From: Simplicispira metamorpha
Lineage (GTDB): Bacteria > Pseudomonadota > Gammaproteobacteria > Burkholderiales > Burkholderiaceae_C
Reading direction: 5' to 3'
NCBI RefSeq assembly: GCF_004341365.1
Contig: NZ_SLXH01000019.1
Span: 1-64,000, forward strand
DNA: 64,000 bases
A program made the translations under genes and the position numbers. Positions 43,481 through 58,117 of the stretch are shown in pieces. The notes beneath the pieces were generated by a model. That model was not told the DNA's origin, ran no database searches, and saw only the letters and a program-made list of their open reading frames with translations. Within the stretch, counting starts at the first letter, position 1; the number at the start of each line of letters is the position of its first letter.

Positions 43481-43909
43481 AATCGGCGTGCGGTGCGGGG
43501 GGCTGTTCCACGGGGTGCGCTTGCACGCTGGCGTCGCAGCCTGCGCCTGCGGCAATCCAGCGCCGCGCCAGCCAGGCCAGCGCGCCCACGGCCCAGGGGC
43601 GCGTGATGCCGGTCGCGCCACCGGGGTCGGCCACCATGGCGCACAGGTAGCGCTGCTGGGCATCGCTCCAGCGCAGCGCCACACACGGCCCGGTGCGCCG
43701 GCGCGACACCAGCATGCCCAGCGGGCAAGGCGCGTCCAGACAGCACAGGCCGCAGCCATTGCAGGGCGCGCCCTCGGGCGGCTTCGGGGGGGCGTGGGGG
43801 TGCCAGTGGACGATGGGCCCGTCCACGGGGTGGCCCGTCTGGCACTGTGACGGCGGCATGGACGGTTCAGCGCCCATGCCGGGTTGTTGCGCACCGCTTT
43901 CGGGCATCT

Positions 43910-43913
<4 letters not shown>
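43464..43913 (-). CDS. YkgJ-type cysteine-cluster protein
   Basis: A 149-residue protein with the metal-binding pattern [16 protein letters not shown] and a further cysteine in [11 protein letters not shown]. This is the YkgJ/CxxCxxCC family, thought to bind zinc or an Fe-S cluster. A GTG start overlaps the stop of the tandem-UvrA gene (GTGA); an ATG lies two codons in. The last codons (DSLRKE and the TAG stop) come from repeat copy 11. Co-translation with the UvrA-like protein suggests a functional link, perhaps through DNA damage or metal stress, but this is inference. The C-terminal half is Ala/His-rich and not conserved in appearance. Confidence 0.75.
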
Positions 43914-50047
<6,134 letters not shown>

Positions 50048-50147
50048 GGGGGTTCTTTCAGGAGGAAAAGGGAAACCGGCAAACCCGCTGATGGTGCCTC
50101 AAGCCCGGAAAAACAAGTGCTGCCGATCTCCTTGGCAGGGTGCGTCC

Positions 50148-50175
50148 TAGGGTAATTACCAACGGGTTTCCCCTA
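50148..50175. promoter_or_regulatory. Candidate operator upstream of the acetate-uptake genes
   Basis: The inverted repeat TAGGG (18 nt) CCCTA encloses the perfect palindrome GGTAATTACC (50151-50160). It lies about 140 nt before the DUF485 gene, in the divergent gap to the UvrA gene, where an acetate-responsive regulator could bind. This is inferred from symmetry only. Confidence 0.45.
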
Positions 50176-50315
50176 ATAAATCAAGCACTTAAATGGCAGT
50201 TTTGGGCAATTTTCGTAAGCAGTTGGTCAGACGGCGTTTGCAGAATCAGCCAACGCTTTGAAGCCGGCACGGTTTCACGGCCTGGCCTTTTACCCATTCC
50301 TGAGGAGACAACACG

Positions 50316-50624
50316 ATGAGTGATCCGGTGGTAGACAAGATACAGCGCCATCCCAAATACCTGGAGTTGCGTGCCAAGCGCAATCGGTTAGGGGTTTTTC
50401 TGACGATTCTGATGTTGATCGTTTATTACGGTTACATCGCCCTGATTGCTTTCAATAAGCCTTTTCTGGCCCAGCCGATTGGCGCGGGCGTGACGTCGGT
50501 GGGCATTCCCATCGGCATGGGGGTGATTATTTTCACCATCGTGATCACGGGCATCTACGTGCGCCGCGCCAACGGCGAGTTCGACACGCTGACCAAAGAA
50601 ATCCTGAAGGACGCTTCCAAATGA
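50316..50624 (+). CDS. DUF485 (YjcH-like) membrane protein
   Basis: A 102-residue protein with two transmembrane helices ([22 protein letters not shown] and [21 protein letters not shown]) and the DUF485 start pattern [17 protein letters not shown]. YjcH-like proteins are encoded with and probably assist the acetate symporter ActP. An AGGAGACAACACG ribosome site precedes the ATG. Its stop overlaps the actP start by 4 bases. Confidence 0.94.
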   Translation: MSDPVVDKIQRHPKYLELRAKRNRLGVFLTILMLIVYYGYIALIAFNKPFLAQPIGAGVTSVGIPIGMGVIIFTIVITGIYVRRANGEFDTLTKEILKDASK

Positions 50625-52357
50625 ATCGCCACACAACGTACGCCAGCATCCTGCTGGCACTGGTGGGCCTGGTAGCGGCAGCGGGCGCGCACGCCGCTGG
50701 TGCCGACATGGGCCAGGCTGCCAAGCAGGCCACCAACTGGACGGCCATCGTGATGTTCGGCGCCTTTGTTGCCGGCACGCTCTACATCACCAAGTGGGCA
50801 GCGGCCAAGACCAAGTCGGCCTCTGACTTCTATACCGGCGGTGGCGGCATCACCGGCTTTCAGAACGGCCTGGCCATTGCGGGCGACTACATGTCGGCTG
50901 CCTCGTTCCTGGGTATTTCTGCGGCGGTGATGGCGTCGGGCTACGACGGCCTGATCTACTCGCTGGGCTTCTTGGTGGGCTGGCCCATCATCACCTTCCT
51001 GATGGCCGAGCGCCTGCGCAACCTGGGCAAGTTCACCTTTGCCGACGTGGCCGGTTACCGCTTCCAGCAAACCCCCATCCGCGCCTTTGCCGCTTCGGGC
51101 ACGCTGGTGGTGGTGGCCTTCTACCTGATCGCCCAGATGGTGGGCGCCGGCCAGCTGATCAAGCTGCTGTTCGGTCTGGAATACTGGATGGCCGTGGTCA
51201 TCGTGGGCGCGCTGATGATGGTGTACGTGCTGTTTGGCGGCATGACGGCCACCACCTGGGTGCAGATCATCAAGGCCGTGCTGCTGCTGTCGGGCGTGAC
51301 CTTCATGGCCTTCATGGTGCTGGCGCAGTTCGGTTTCAGCCCCGAGGCGCTGTTTGCCAAGGGCGTGGAAGTGCGTACCCAAATTGCCGCCAACTCTGGT
51401 ATGTCGGCAGAAGAAGCCGCCAAGAAGGGCTTGTCCATCATGGGCCCCGGTGGCTTCATCAAAGACCCCATCTCTGCCATCTCCTTCGGTATGGCGCTGA
51501 TGTTCGGTACCGCTGGTCTGCCGCACATCCTGATGCGCTTCTTCACCGTGCCCGATGCCAAGGAAGCGCGCAAGTCCGTGCTGTGGGCCACCACCTGGAT
51601 CGGCTACTTCTACGTGCTGATTTTCATCATCGGCTTTGGCGCCATCACCCTGGTGCTGACCAACCCTGAGTTTGCCGATGTGGCCAAGGGCGTGATCCAC
51701 GGCGGTGCCGGTACGGCCAACATGGCTGCGGTGCTGGTGGCCAAGTCGGTGGGCGGTAACGTGTTCTACGGCTTCATCTCTGCCGTGGCGTTTGCCACCA
51801 TCCTGGCCGTGGTGGCGGGTCTGACGTTGTCGGGCGCCTCTGCCGTGTCGCACGATCTGTACGCCACTGTGATCAAAAAGGGCAAGGCCGACAGCGCTTC
51901 CGAGCTGAAAGTGTCGCGCATCACCACCCTGGTACTGGGCGTGATTGCCGTGGTGCTGGGCATTGCCTTCGAGAAGCAGAACATCGCCTTCATGGTGTCG
52001 CTGGCCTTCGCGATTGCGGCTTCGGCCAACTTCCCGGTGCTGTTCATGTCGGTGCTGTGGAAAGACTGCACCACACGCGGCGCGGTGATCGGTGGCTTCC
52101 TGGGCCTGATCTCCTCGGTGGGCCTGACCATTGTGTCGCCCTCGGTGTGGGAAGCCACGCTGGGCAACCCTGCCGGTTCGGCCTGGTTCCCCTACACCTC
52201 GCCAGCCCTGTTCTCGATGACCATCGGCTTCCTGGGCGTGTGGCTGTTCTCCATCACCGACCGCAGCGCCAACGCCGCCCGCGAGCGCTCGGAGTTTGCC
52301 GCGCAGCAAGTGCGTTCGGAAACCGGTTTCGGTGCATCGGGCGCATCGGGCCACTGA
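50621..52357 (+). CDS. actP: Cation/acetate symporter
   Basis: A 578-residue sodium:solute symporter with a cleavable-looking N-terminus ([16 protein letters not shown]) and about thirteen transmembrane helices. ActP-specific segments include [82 protein letters not shown] and [17 protein letters not shown]. It takes up acetate and probably other short carboxylates such as pyruvate. It is coupled to the DUF485 gene and converges on a cNMP/CBS/DUF294-exonuclease pair, the usual regulatory neighbours of this transporter class. Confidence 0.96.
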   Translation: MNRHTTYASILLALVGLVAAAGAHAAGADMGQAAKQATNWTAIVMFGAFVAGTLYITKWAAAKTKSASDFYTGGGGITGFQNGLAIAGDYMSAASFLGISAAVMASGYDGLIYSLGFLVGWPIITFLMAERLRNLGKFTFADVAGYRFQQTPIRAFAASGTLVVVAFYLIAQMVGAGQLIKLLFGLEYWMAVVIVGALMMVYVLFGGMTATTWVQIIKAVLLLSGVTFMAFMVLAQFGFSPEALFAKGVEVRTQIAANSGMSAEEAAKKGLSIMGPGGFIKDPISAISFGMALMFGTAGLPHILMRFFTVPDAKEARKSVLWATTWIGYFYVLIFIIGFGAITLVLTNPEFADVAKGVIHGGAGTANMAAVLVAKSVGGNVFYGFISAVAFATILAVVAGLTLSGASAVSHDLYATVIKKGKADSASELKVSRITTLVLGVIAVVLGIAFEKQNIAFMVSLAFAIAASANFPVLFMSVLWKDCTTRGAVIGGFLGLISSVGLTIVSPSVWEATLGNPAGSAWFPYTSPALFSMTIGFLGVWLFSITDRSANAARERSEFAAQQVRSETGFGASGASGH

Positions 52358-52390
52358 GTCCATTCCCTCGGGAGGGTGCGATGCACCCCC

Positions 52391-52415
52391 GGCGCAGCGG
52401 GCATACCGCTGCGCC
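52391..52415 (+). terminator. Hairpin downstream of actP
   Basis: A perfect 10-bp stem, GGCGCAGCGG/CCGCTGCGCC, with a 5-base loop, 33 nt after the stop. No T-run follows; instead there is a C11-A10 homopolymer. It may protect the mRNA 3' end or assist the true terminator just beyond. Confidence 0.5.
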
Positions 52416-52430
52416 ACTTCCCCCCCCCCC

Positions 52431-52466
52431 AAAAAAAAAAGCCGGGCCGCAGCGCCCGGCTTTTTT
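52431..52466. terminator. Bidirectional intrinsic terminator between actP and the exonuclease gene
   Basis: The stem AAGCCGGGC/GCCCGGCTT with a 6-base loop is flanked by A10 on the left and T6 on the right, so it can stop transcription from both convergent operons. Confidence 0.9.
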
Positions 52467-52520
52467 GCATCCGCACGCATCTCGATACCGCAGCCAGGCC
52501 GCGCTGGGATTGCGCAAAAT

Positions 52521-52574
52521 GTTATTAAAAAGATAGCCATTGGCGCCCATTCTGCGGGCGCTTGAGGCTCTTTT
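52521..52574 (-). repeat. Dispersed palindromic repeat, copy 14
   Basis: Plus-strand sequence TTATTAAAAAGATAGCCATT, GGCGCCCATTCTGCGGGCGC and TTGAGGCTCTTTTGG. It is a diverged copy lying in the actP-exonuclease intergenic region. Confidence 0.68.
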
Positions 52575-52623
52575 GGCTTGGGTTTTTCTGGCCGCCCGCT
52601 GCGCGTGCGGCAGCGGTGCAGGT

Positions 52624-53307
52624 TCAGTGCCCGTGGTGCAGCTGGCGCAGCTTGATGAAGGCCAGCGCCGCCATCACCGCATCGTTGAGCGCGTCGTGCG
52701 CATCGCGCCGGGGCAGTTGCAGGTCGGCCATCAGCGTGTCAAAGCGCAGGTCGATGTCGGCGTTGTCGTGCTGCTGGTAGGGCGGCAGCTGGCGGAATTT
52801 GTGGTCGTAGTACAGCGCCGAGATTTCGATTTTGGGCTGGGGCAGGCCCACGCCCAGCAGGGGGCGGATGGCGCGTTGCAGCATCGCCACGTCAAATTCG
52901 AGGTAGTAGCCCACCAGCGGGCGGCTACCGATGAAGTGCAGCAGCTGGCGCATGGCTTCGTCCAGCGCCAGGCCCTGGGCCACGTCGCTGCTGCGCAGGC
53001 GGTGGATGCGCACGCTCTCTGCCGACACGCCCTTGTCGGGGCGTACCAGCAGTTCCAGGCGCTGGCTGGTCAGGATGCGCTGGCCGACGATGCGCACGGC
53101 GCCAATCGAGATGATTTCGTCGCTGCGCACGTTCAGGCCGGTGGTTTCGCAGTCCAGCGACACCCATTCATCGGGCGGCGGCGGGTCGAACAAAAAGGCA
53201 AATGCCGGGTCGGTGAGCTGGCGCAGCTGCCATTGGCGCTGCACCGATTGCCACCAGCGCCGTGGCCCCGTGGCGGGGGCGAGGGAGGTGGGCAGGGCGG
53301 TGGTCAT
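52624..53307 (-). CDS. DEDDh 3'-5' exonuclease (DnaQ/PolC-like)
   Basis: A 227-residue exonuclease-fold protein. The acidic motifs are WVSLDCETTGL (DxE), LVGYYLEFDVAML and RRDAHDALNDAVMAAL (HxxxxD), all in the spacing of the DEDDh superfamily. Proteins of this type are encoded next to cNMP/CBS/DUF294 proteins and acetate symporters in many proteobacteria; the substrate is not established. The gene follows the DUF294 gene by 13 nt on the same strand. The N-terminal ~45 residues (PRRWWQSVQRQWQLRQLTD) are basic and outside the nuclease fold. Confidence 0.88.
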   Translation of the reverse strand: MTTALPTSLAPATGPRRWWQSVQRQWQLRQLTDPAFAFLFDPPPPDEWVSLDCETTGLNVRSDEIISIGAVRIVGQRILTSQRLELLVRPDKGVSAESVRIHRLRSSDVAQGLALDEAMRQLLHFIGSRPLVGYYLEFDVAMLQRAIRPLLGVGLPQPKIEISALYYDHKFRQLPPYQQHDNADIDLRFDTLMADLQLPRRDAHDALNDAVMAALAFIKLRQLHHGH

Positions 53308-53320
53308 GGGCAGGCCCCGC

Positions 53321-55150
53321 TCACAGGGCGTCCAGGCGGAAGCGGTGGTGCAGCAGCACCTTGAAGCGCTTGACCACCGACAGCGTGTCTTTGAGCAGGT
53401 CGCGCTCCAGGCTGCTCAGGCGCTCGGGGGCGACTTCGCCGCTGACAGCGCGGCCCGTGTCCAGCTCGGCCAGGCCCGCTTTGAGGCGCAGGCCCATCAA
53501 AAAATACAGGCTCTCGGTCAGTTCATCGCCCTGGGCGCTGCTCAAGGTGCCGTCTGCCACCAGCGCGGCGATGCGATCGGCCGTGCTGGTGGGCGCCACG
53601 CGCTGGGCCAGCGCCAGGCTGCGCACGCCGTGCACGATGGGGAAGATGCCTTCTTTTTTCAGGTTCAGGTGCTGCGCCCCATCGCTGCGCGCCAGCCAGC
53701 GGTTCCACCAGCTGGTGCTGCTGCCAAAAGCTTCCACGGCGGCGGCAAAGCGGCCCAGCATGGCATCGCTGTCGGTGGCCAGCGTGACCAGGCGCTCGCG
53801 CACAGCGGCCAGCAAGCTGGCATCACCCGCCACGGCGTGGGCGTCCATGAAGATGGCCAAATGCATCAGGCTGTCGGCATCGGGCAGCAGCAGCCACTGG
53901 CGCGCCTTTTGGCCAAACTCGCTGGCACTGGCGCGCCACTGTGGGTTGCTCACCATGATATGGCCGGGGCATTCGGGGTAGCCAAAGTCGGCCAGCGCCT
54001 GCGAAAAGCGCTGGCAAATGGCCTGCAAATCGTCGGGCGGCTGGTAGCCGTCGCGCAGGATCAGGCCGTTGTCCTGGTCGGTTTTCAGCAGTTGCTCGCC
54101 ACGCCCCTCGCTGCCCATCACGAACAGGCAGCTGTGGGCCACCAGCTCGGGCGGCGCCACCATGGCCCAGGCGCGCTCAAACAAGCGGGCGTTGAGCTGC
54201 TGCACCAGCGTGGTCATCAGGCTGATGCGGGTGCCGCCCCGGTAGAGCAGCGCAATCAGCCGTGTGATCTGCGCTGCGGCCTGCGCCAGCGCGGGCAGGT
54301 CGCTGGCCTGCTCGATCTGCACCGTGATCAGGTGCGAGTGGTTGGCCAGAAAGCTGAACAAATCCAGCGCCTCCAGAATGCCGCGCACCTGCCCGGCCTC
54401 GTCCAGCACCACCAGCCGGTGGATGCGGCTGCGCAGCAGCTGGGCCATGGCGTCGCCCAGCTGGTCGCTGGTGCGCACCGTGACCACCGGGCTGCTGGCC
54501 AGCTCGCCCACCGCCAATTGCGCCAGCGGGCGGCCATCGAGGATGGCGCGCTGGAGCGTGGTGTTGCTGAAAATGCCCGTCGCCCCGCCAGGCAGGCCCG
54601 TGACCAGCACGCTGGTGGTGCGCTGGGCCTGGAAGATGCGCACCACCGAGATAATGTCGGTCTGTGCGTCCACACTGTGCGCCGGGCGCAGGTAGGCTTG
54701 ATCGACGCGCGCCAGCGTGAGCGATTGCAGCTCGTGCTGGTCGCCGCGCTGGGCCAGTGTGCTGAGTTTGTGCCCGATGTCGGAAAACAGCAGCGCGCCA
54801 AAGGTGGTGTTGCGCGCAATCAGTGTGTTCACCGCCTCGTGGGTGAGCTGGTAGGCCACCACTTCTTCGGCGGCCACGAAGCGGCTGCTGACGCGCCCGG
54901 CCACCAGCCCCCGGCCATCAAAGGTGTCGTCGGGGCCATAGGTGGCCAGCACCTCGTCGCCCTCGGTCTGCGTGACGTAGCCTTTGATGAGCACGAACAA
55001 ATGCGTGGGCACCACACCCACATCGAGCACCACGGCGCCCTCGGGGAAGTAGGCAATATCGACGTTTTGGCGCACCAGCCCGCGCTCGTCGGGCGTCAGG
55101 CAGTCAAAGGGAGAAGCGGCAAAGTTGAAGGCGTTGGGCATGGCGCCCAT
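53321..55150 (-). CDS. cNMP-binding/CBS/DUF294 nucleotidyltransferase signalling protein
   Basis: A 609-residue cytoplasmic regulator-like protein. Residues about 20-135 form a cyclic-nucleotide-binding-type beta-barrel (FPEGAVVLDVGVVPTHLFVL), about 155-275 a CBS-domain pair (SVLVTGLPGGATGIFSNTTL, RIHRLVVLDEAGQVRGILEALD), and about 345 onwards a DUF294 nucleotidyltransferase (VMGSEGRGEQLLKTDQDNGLIL) with its C-terminal helical domain. It is related to GlnD-like transferases. CBS domains usually bind adenine nucleotides, so energy or acetate sensing upstream of ActP is plausible. A start at 55141 (MPNAF) is equally possible. Confidence 0.88.
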   Translation of the reverse strand: MGAMPNAFNFAASPFDCLTPDERGLVRQNVDIAYFPEGAVVLDVGVVPTHLFVLIKGYVTQTEGDEVLATYGPDDTFDGRGLVAGRVSSRFVAAEEVVAYQLTHEAVNTLIARNTTFGALLFSDIGHKLSTLAQRGDQHELQSLTLARVDQAYLRPAHSVDAQTDIISVVRIFQAQRTTSVLVTGLPGGATGIFSNTTLQRAILDGRPLAQLAVGELASSPVVTVRTSDQLGDAMAQLLRSRIHRLVVLDEAGQVRGILEALDLFSFLANHSHLITVQIEQASDLPALAQAAAQITRLIALLYRGGTRISLMTTLVQQLNARLFERAWAMVAPPELVAHSCLFVMGSEGRGEQLLKTDQDNGLILRDGYQPPDDLQAICQRFSQALADFGYPECPGHIMVSNPQWRASASEFGQKARQWLLLPDADSLMHLAIFMDAHAVAGDASLLAAVRERLVTLATDSDAMLGRFAAAVEAFGSSTSWWNRWLARSDGAQHLNLKKEGIFPIVHGVRSLALAQRVAPTSTADRIAALVADGTLSSAQGDELTESLYFLMGLRLKAGLAELDTGRAVSGEVAPERLSSLERDLLKDTLSVVKRFKVLLHHRFRLDAL

Positions 55151-55792
55151 TCAACCCGGGATGCCTTTCTCCACGCTTGCAGCGGCGTCCCAGCCGGTGG
55201 CAAACCAGGCATCGCCCTCCAGATAGGCGCGCAGCATGGGCAGGCCGTCGAGCCCCCAGAACAGCTTGCCATCGACCTCGAAGGCGGGCACGCCAAACAC
55301 ACCGCGCGCGGCAGCGGCATCGGTGTTGCTGCGCAGCAGCGCCTTGGCGCGCGCGCCGTCGTCGTCGCCGGGCTGCACCTGCGGCGCCAGCGCCTGGGCC
55401 AGTTGCTCCAGCCGCGTGGCGTCCAGTGCGTCGTGCCCGCCTTGCCAGACATGGCGCAAGAGCGTGCCCGCTGTGAAGCGGTTGATGCTGCCGTCGTGGC
55501 TGCACGCCAGCGCCTGGCGTAGCAGCGGCAGCGGCTTGAATGGGTGGCGCGCGGGCATGTGCAGCGGCACGCCCAGCGCGTGGCCCAGCCAGGTGACATG
55601 GCGGTACGTCCAGTCGCGCTTGGGCGCAATGCCCGCCGGGCCGGGGTTGCCCTGCTGCTGTAGCAGCGCGCCCAGCAGCACCGGGCGGTATTCCACGCTG
55701 TAGCTCAGGCCCTCCAGCGCCTGCGGCAGGCGTTCAAACGCCAGCCAGGCGTAGGGCGAGACAAAGTCGAGGTAGAAGGTGATGTGCTTCAT
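55151..55792 (-). CDS. 2-hydroxychromene-2-carboxylate isomerase family protein
   Basis: A 213-residue DsbA/GST-kappa-fold protein. The start ITFYLDFVSPYAWLAFERLP has the serine-for-cysteine active-site motif of HCCA isomerases. The pattern VEYRPVLLGALLQQQGNPGP and the C-terminal ARGVFGVPAFEVDGKLFWGLDGLPML also match. Classic members isomerise 2-hydroxychromene-2-carboxylate with glutathione in naphthalene degradation, but most genomic copies have unknown thiol-transfer roles. It is coupled by ATGA to the upstream DUF1289 gene, in the catabolic cluster. Confidence 0.88.
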   Translation of the reverse strand: MKHITFYLDFVSPYAWLAFERLPQALEGLSYSVEYRPVLLGALLQQQGNPGPAGIAPKRDWTYRHVTWLGHALGVPLHMPARHPFKPLPLLRQALACSHDGSINRFTAGTLLRHVWQGGHDALDATRLEQLAQALAPQVQPGDDDGARAKALLRSNTDAAAARGVFGVPAFEVDGKLFWGLDGLPMLRAYLEGDAWFATGWDAAASVEKGIPG

Positions 55793-56070
55793 GCGTTCTC
55801 CTGGGCGGCAGGTACGGGCGCAAAGGCCACCCCCGCGCGCTGCGACAACTGCGTCCAGATGGACAGGCGCTGCGCCCGGTCGGCCCCGGCCCAGGCGCGG
55901 ATCTCGGGGATGGTGCGAAAGCACCCCTCGCAGTGGCTGCGGTCTTCGGTCATGCGGCACACCGAGATGCAGGGCGAGGGAATGTCCTCGTCAGAATTTG
56001 GGTCAAAATAGCCCGCAGCGCGCAGCAGTTCTGCGCGAGCAGCTATTGGTTTGATAGCGTTCATGGTCAA
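55789..56070 (-). CDS. DUF1289 small cysteine-rich protein
   Basis: A 93-residue protein with the DUF1289 motif SPCISVCRMTEDRSHCEGCFRTIPEIRAWA, whose four cysteines probably bind a metal or Fe-S cluster. The first ~25 residues (AIKPIAARAELLRAAGYFDP) are encoded by the repeat at 55991-56058 and are not part of the conserved domain. The first two in-frame ATGs (56070, 56064) are both possible starts. It is coupled to the isomerase gene and lies 18 nt after the HMG-CoA lyase gene in the operon direction. Function unknown. Confidence 0.85.
   Translation of the reverse strand: MTMNAIKPIAARAELLRAAGYFDPNSDEDIPSPCISVCRMTEDRSHCEGCFRTIPEIRAWAGADRAQRLSIWTQLSQRAGVAFAPVPAAQENA
55991..56058 (+). repeat. 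Dispersed palindromic repeat, copy 15, encoding a protein N-terminus
   Basis: Contains GTCAAAATAGCCCGCAGCGC, TTCTGCGCGAGCAGCTATTG and TTTGATAGC. Read on the minus strand it is the 5' coding part of the DUF1289 gene. Confidence 0.78.
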
Positions 56071-56088
56071 TGGTGTGGGGTGTTGTGC

Positions 56089-57006
56089 TCAGCCAGCGCG
56101 TTTGTTCAGAACGGCCACCGCCACGCGCGAGGCGCTTTTGCGGCCCAGGAAGTCGCTGATGTAGACGCCGGCATCAATCAGCTTGTCCAGGTCGATGCCG
56201 GTGTCAATGCCCATGCCGTGCAGCAGGTACACCAGGTCTTCGGTGGCCACGTTGCCCGTGGCGCCCTTGGCATAGGGGCAGCCGCCCAGGCCCGCCACGG
56301 AGGACTGGAAGTTCCACACCCCCAGCTCCAGTGCCGCCAGCGTGTTGACCAGCGCCTGGCCATAAGTGTCGTGAAAATGCCCCGACACCTCGTCAATGGC
56401 GTAGTGCTGCAACGCCGCTTCGATGGCGCGCTGCACCTTGCGCGGCGTGCCCACGCCGATGGTGTCGGCCACGTCCACGCGCTGCACGCCGATGCCGCGC
56501 ATCAGGCCCGCCAGGTAGGCCACACGCTCGGGGGCGATCTCGCCCTCGTAGGGGCAGCCCACGGTGCAGCTCATGGCGCCGCGCACCGCAATACCGGCTG
56601 CGCGCGCCGCCGCCACCACCGGGGCAAAGCGCTCAATGCTCTCGGCAATCGAGCAGTTGATGTTCTTCTGGCTGAAGGCCTCGCTGGCTGCGCCAAACAC
56701 CACGATCTCGTCGGGCCGGTCTTGCACCGAGGCTTCATAGCCTTGCAGATTGGGCGTCAGCACCGAGTAGCGCACGCCGCTGCGCCGGGCGATGCCTTGC
56801 ATCACGGCGTGGTTGTCGGCCATCTGCGGCACCCACTTGGGGCTCACGTAGCTGGTGACTTCGATCTCTTGCAGGCCCGCGTCCTGCAAGCGCTGCACCA
56901 GGCTGATCTTGACATCGGCAGGCACGGGGGTTTTCTCGTTTTGCAGGCCGTCGCGCGGGCCTACGTCGATGAGTTTGACGCGGGTGGGAAGGTTGGCAAG
57001 GTTCAT
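56089..57006 (-). CDS. liuE: Hydroxymethylglutaryl-CoA lyase
   Basis: A 305-residue TIM-barrel lyase cleaving HMG-CoA to acetoacetate and acetyl-CoA, the last step of leucine catabolism. The metal and substrate motifs are KLIDVGPRDGLQNE, EVTSYVSPKWVPQMAD, SVLTPNLQGYE, VSGHFHDTYGQALVN (metal-binding histidines) and SVAGLGGCPYAKGATGNVATED (loop with the catalytic cysteine). It belongs to the Liu gene group on the same strand with the methylcrotonyl-CoA carboxylase and methylglutaconyl-CoA hydratase genes, separated from them by the dehydrogenase gene. Confidence 0.96.
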   Translation of the reverse strand: MNLANLPTRVKLIDVGPRDGLQNEKTPVPADVKISLVQRLQDAGLQEIEVTSYVSPKWVPQMADNHAVMQGIARRSGVRYSVLTPNLQGYEASVQDRPDEIVVFGAASEAFSQKNINCSIAESIERFAPVVAAARAAGIAVRGAMSCTVGCPYEGEIAPERVAYLAGLMRGIGVQRVDVADTIGVGTPRKVQRAIEAALQHYAIDEVSGHFHDTYGQALVNTLAALELGVWNFQSSVAGLGGCPYAKGATGNVATEDLVYLLHGMGIDTGIDLDKLIDAGVYISDFLGRKSASRVAVAVLNKRAG

Positions 57007-57120
57007 GGTTGTGCTATTGGCTCCATCAAATTTTCTGTAAAGTCCCAGCCAACACGGCCCCCTTCAACACCACTGCCTCGGCGGCCAGGTTGCTTGGGGG
57101 TTTTTTCTGGGCGTGCGTTG

Positions 57121-58041
57121 TCAGTACCCCCGCGCGGGCTCCACCACCCCGGCAATGGCCTCGCCGCGCTGTAGCGCAGTGATTTTGCGGGCGATCTGGG
57201 CAATGCTTTCGTCGCGCAGCGTGCGCGCCGAGGTGTGGGGGGTGACGGTGATGTTCGGGTGCTGCCAGAACGGGTGGGCGGCGGGCAGCGGTTCGGTGCG
57301 GAACACGTCCAGCGTGGCGCCCGCCACGTGGCCACTGGCTATCAAGGCCAGCAGGTCGTCATCAACCAGGTGCGCGCCGCGCGCCACGTTGATCACGTAA
57401 GCGCCCGGCTGCAGGCGGGAGAGCGTGTCGCGGTGGATGATGTTGGCTGTGTCGGGCGTGAGGGGCAGCAAATTGACCAGTACGCGGCTGGCAGCGAGGA
57501 AGTCGTTGAACTGCCCCGCACCGCTGAAGGCGCGCACGCCCGCGACGGCTTTGGGCGAGCGGCTCCAGCCGTTGACCGGAAACTCGAACTGCGCCAGCGC
57601 CTGGGCCACGCGCTCGCCCAGCACGCCCAGGCCCATCACCCCGACCGCAAAATCCTGGCGCAGGCGTGGCTTGCGGTAGGCCCAGCGCCCGGCCTGCCGG
57701 TCGGCCTCGTAGCCGTCGAACTCGCGGAAATGCCGGATAACGGCATGGCACACATATTCGGCCATTTGCACGGCCATGCCCGCGTCGTCCAGGCGCACCA
57801 CGCGCGCGCCGGCAGGCAGGCGCCGCTGTAGCAGGCCATCGACGCCCGCGCCAATATTGAACAGGGCCTGTATGCCTTGCTGCTCATCCAGAAACTGTTG
57901 GGGCGGTGCCCAGACCACGGCGTAGTCGGCCAGCGGGGCACCGCTTTGCCAGACAGTGATGTCCGCCTGTGGCAGGGCCGCGCGCAAGCCCTGTAACCAG
58001 GGCTCGGCTTTGGTATCGGTGCAGCAAAAAGTGATTTTCAT
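57121..58041 (-). CDS. ghrA: D-2-hydroxyacid dehydrogenase (glyoxylate/hydroxypyruvate reductase A-like)
   Basis: A 306-residue NAD(P)-dependent 2-hydroxyacid dehydrogenase. VGVMGLGVLGERVAQAL is the Rossmann GxGxxG motif, VNLLPLTPDTANII and INVARGAHLVDDDLL carry the conserved substrate arginine, and TLDVFRTEPLPAAHPFW with ITVTPHTSA carry the acid and histidine of the active site. The closest pattern is GhrA, which reduces glyoxylate or hydroxypyruvate. It sits between liuE and liuD on the same strand, which is not usual for leucine degradation, so it may simply be carried in the operon or reduce a pathway 2-oxo acid. Confidence 0.9.
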   Translation of the reverse strand: MKITFCCTDTKAEPWLQGLRAALPQADITVWQSGAPLADYAVVWAPPQQFLDEQQGIQALFNIGAGVDGLLQRRLPAGARVVRLDDAGMAVQMAEYVCHAVIRHFREFDGYEADRQAGRWAYRKPRLRQDFAVGVMGLGVLGERVAQALAQFEFPVNGWSRSPKAVAGVRAFSGAGQFNDFLAASRVLVNLLPLTPDTANIIHRDTLSRLQPGAYVINVARGAHLVDDDLLALIASGHVAGATLDVFRTEPLPAAHPFWQHPNITVTPHTSARTLRDESIAQIARKITALQRGEAIAGVVEPARGY

Positions 58042-58117
58042 GGCGCGAGAGCGTAACGCCATTGCCCCGCCAGCGCAGTCCGGCGCGGCACACACCTTGT
58101 GCCGCAGCTGGTCATGC

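Noticed and set aside
52931-55522. Plus-strand open frame of 863 codons opposite the exonuclease and DUF294 genes
   Set aside because: Shadow of the minus-strand genes, which carry the DEDDh and cNMP/CBS/DUF294 motifs.
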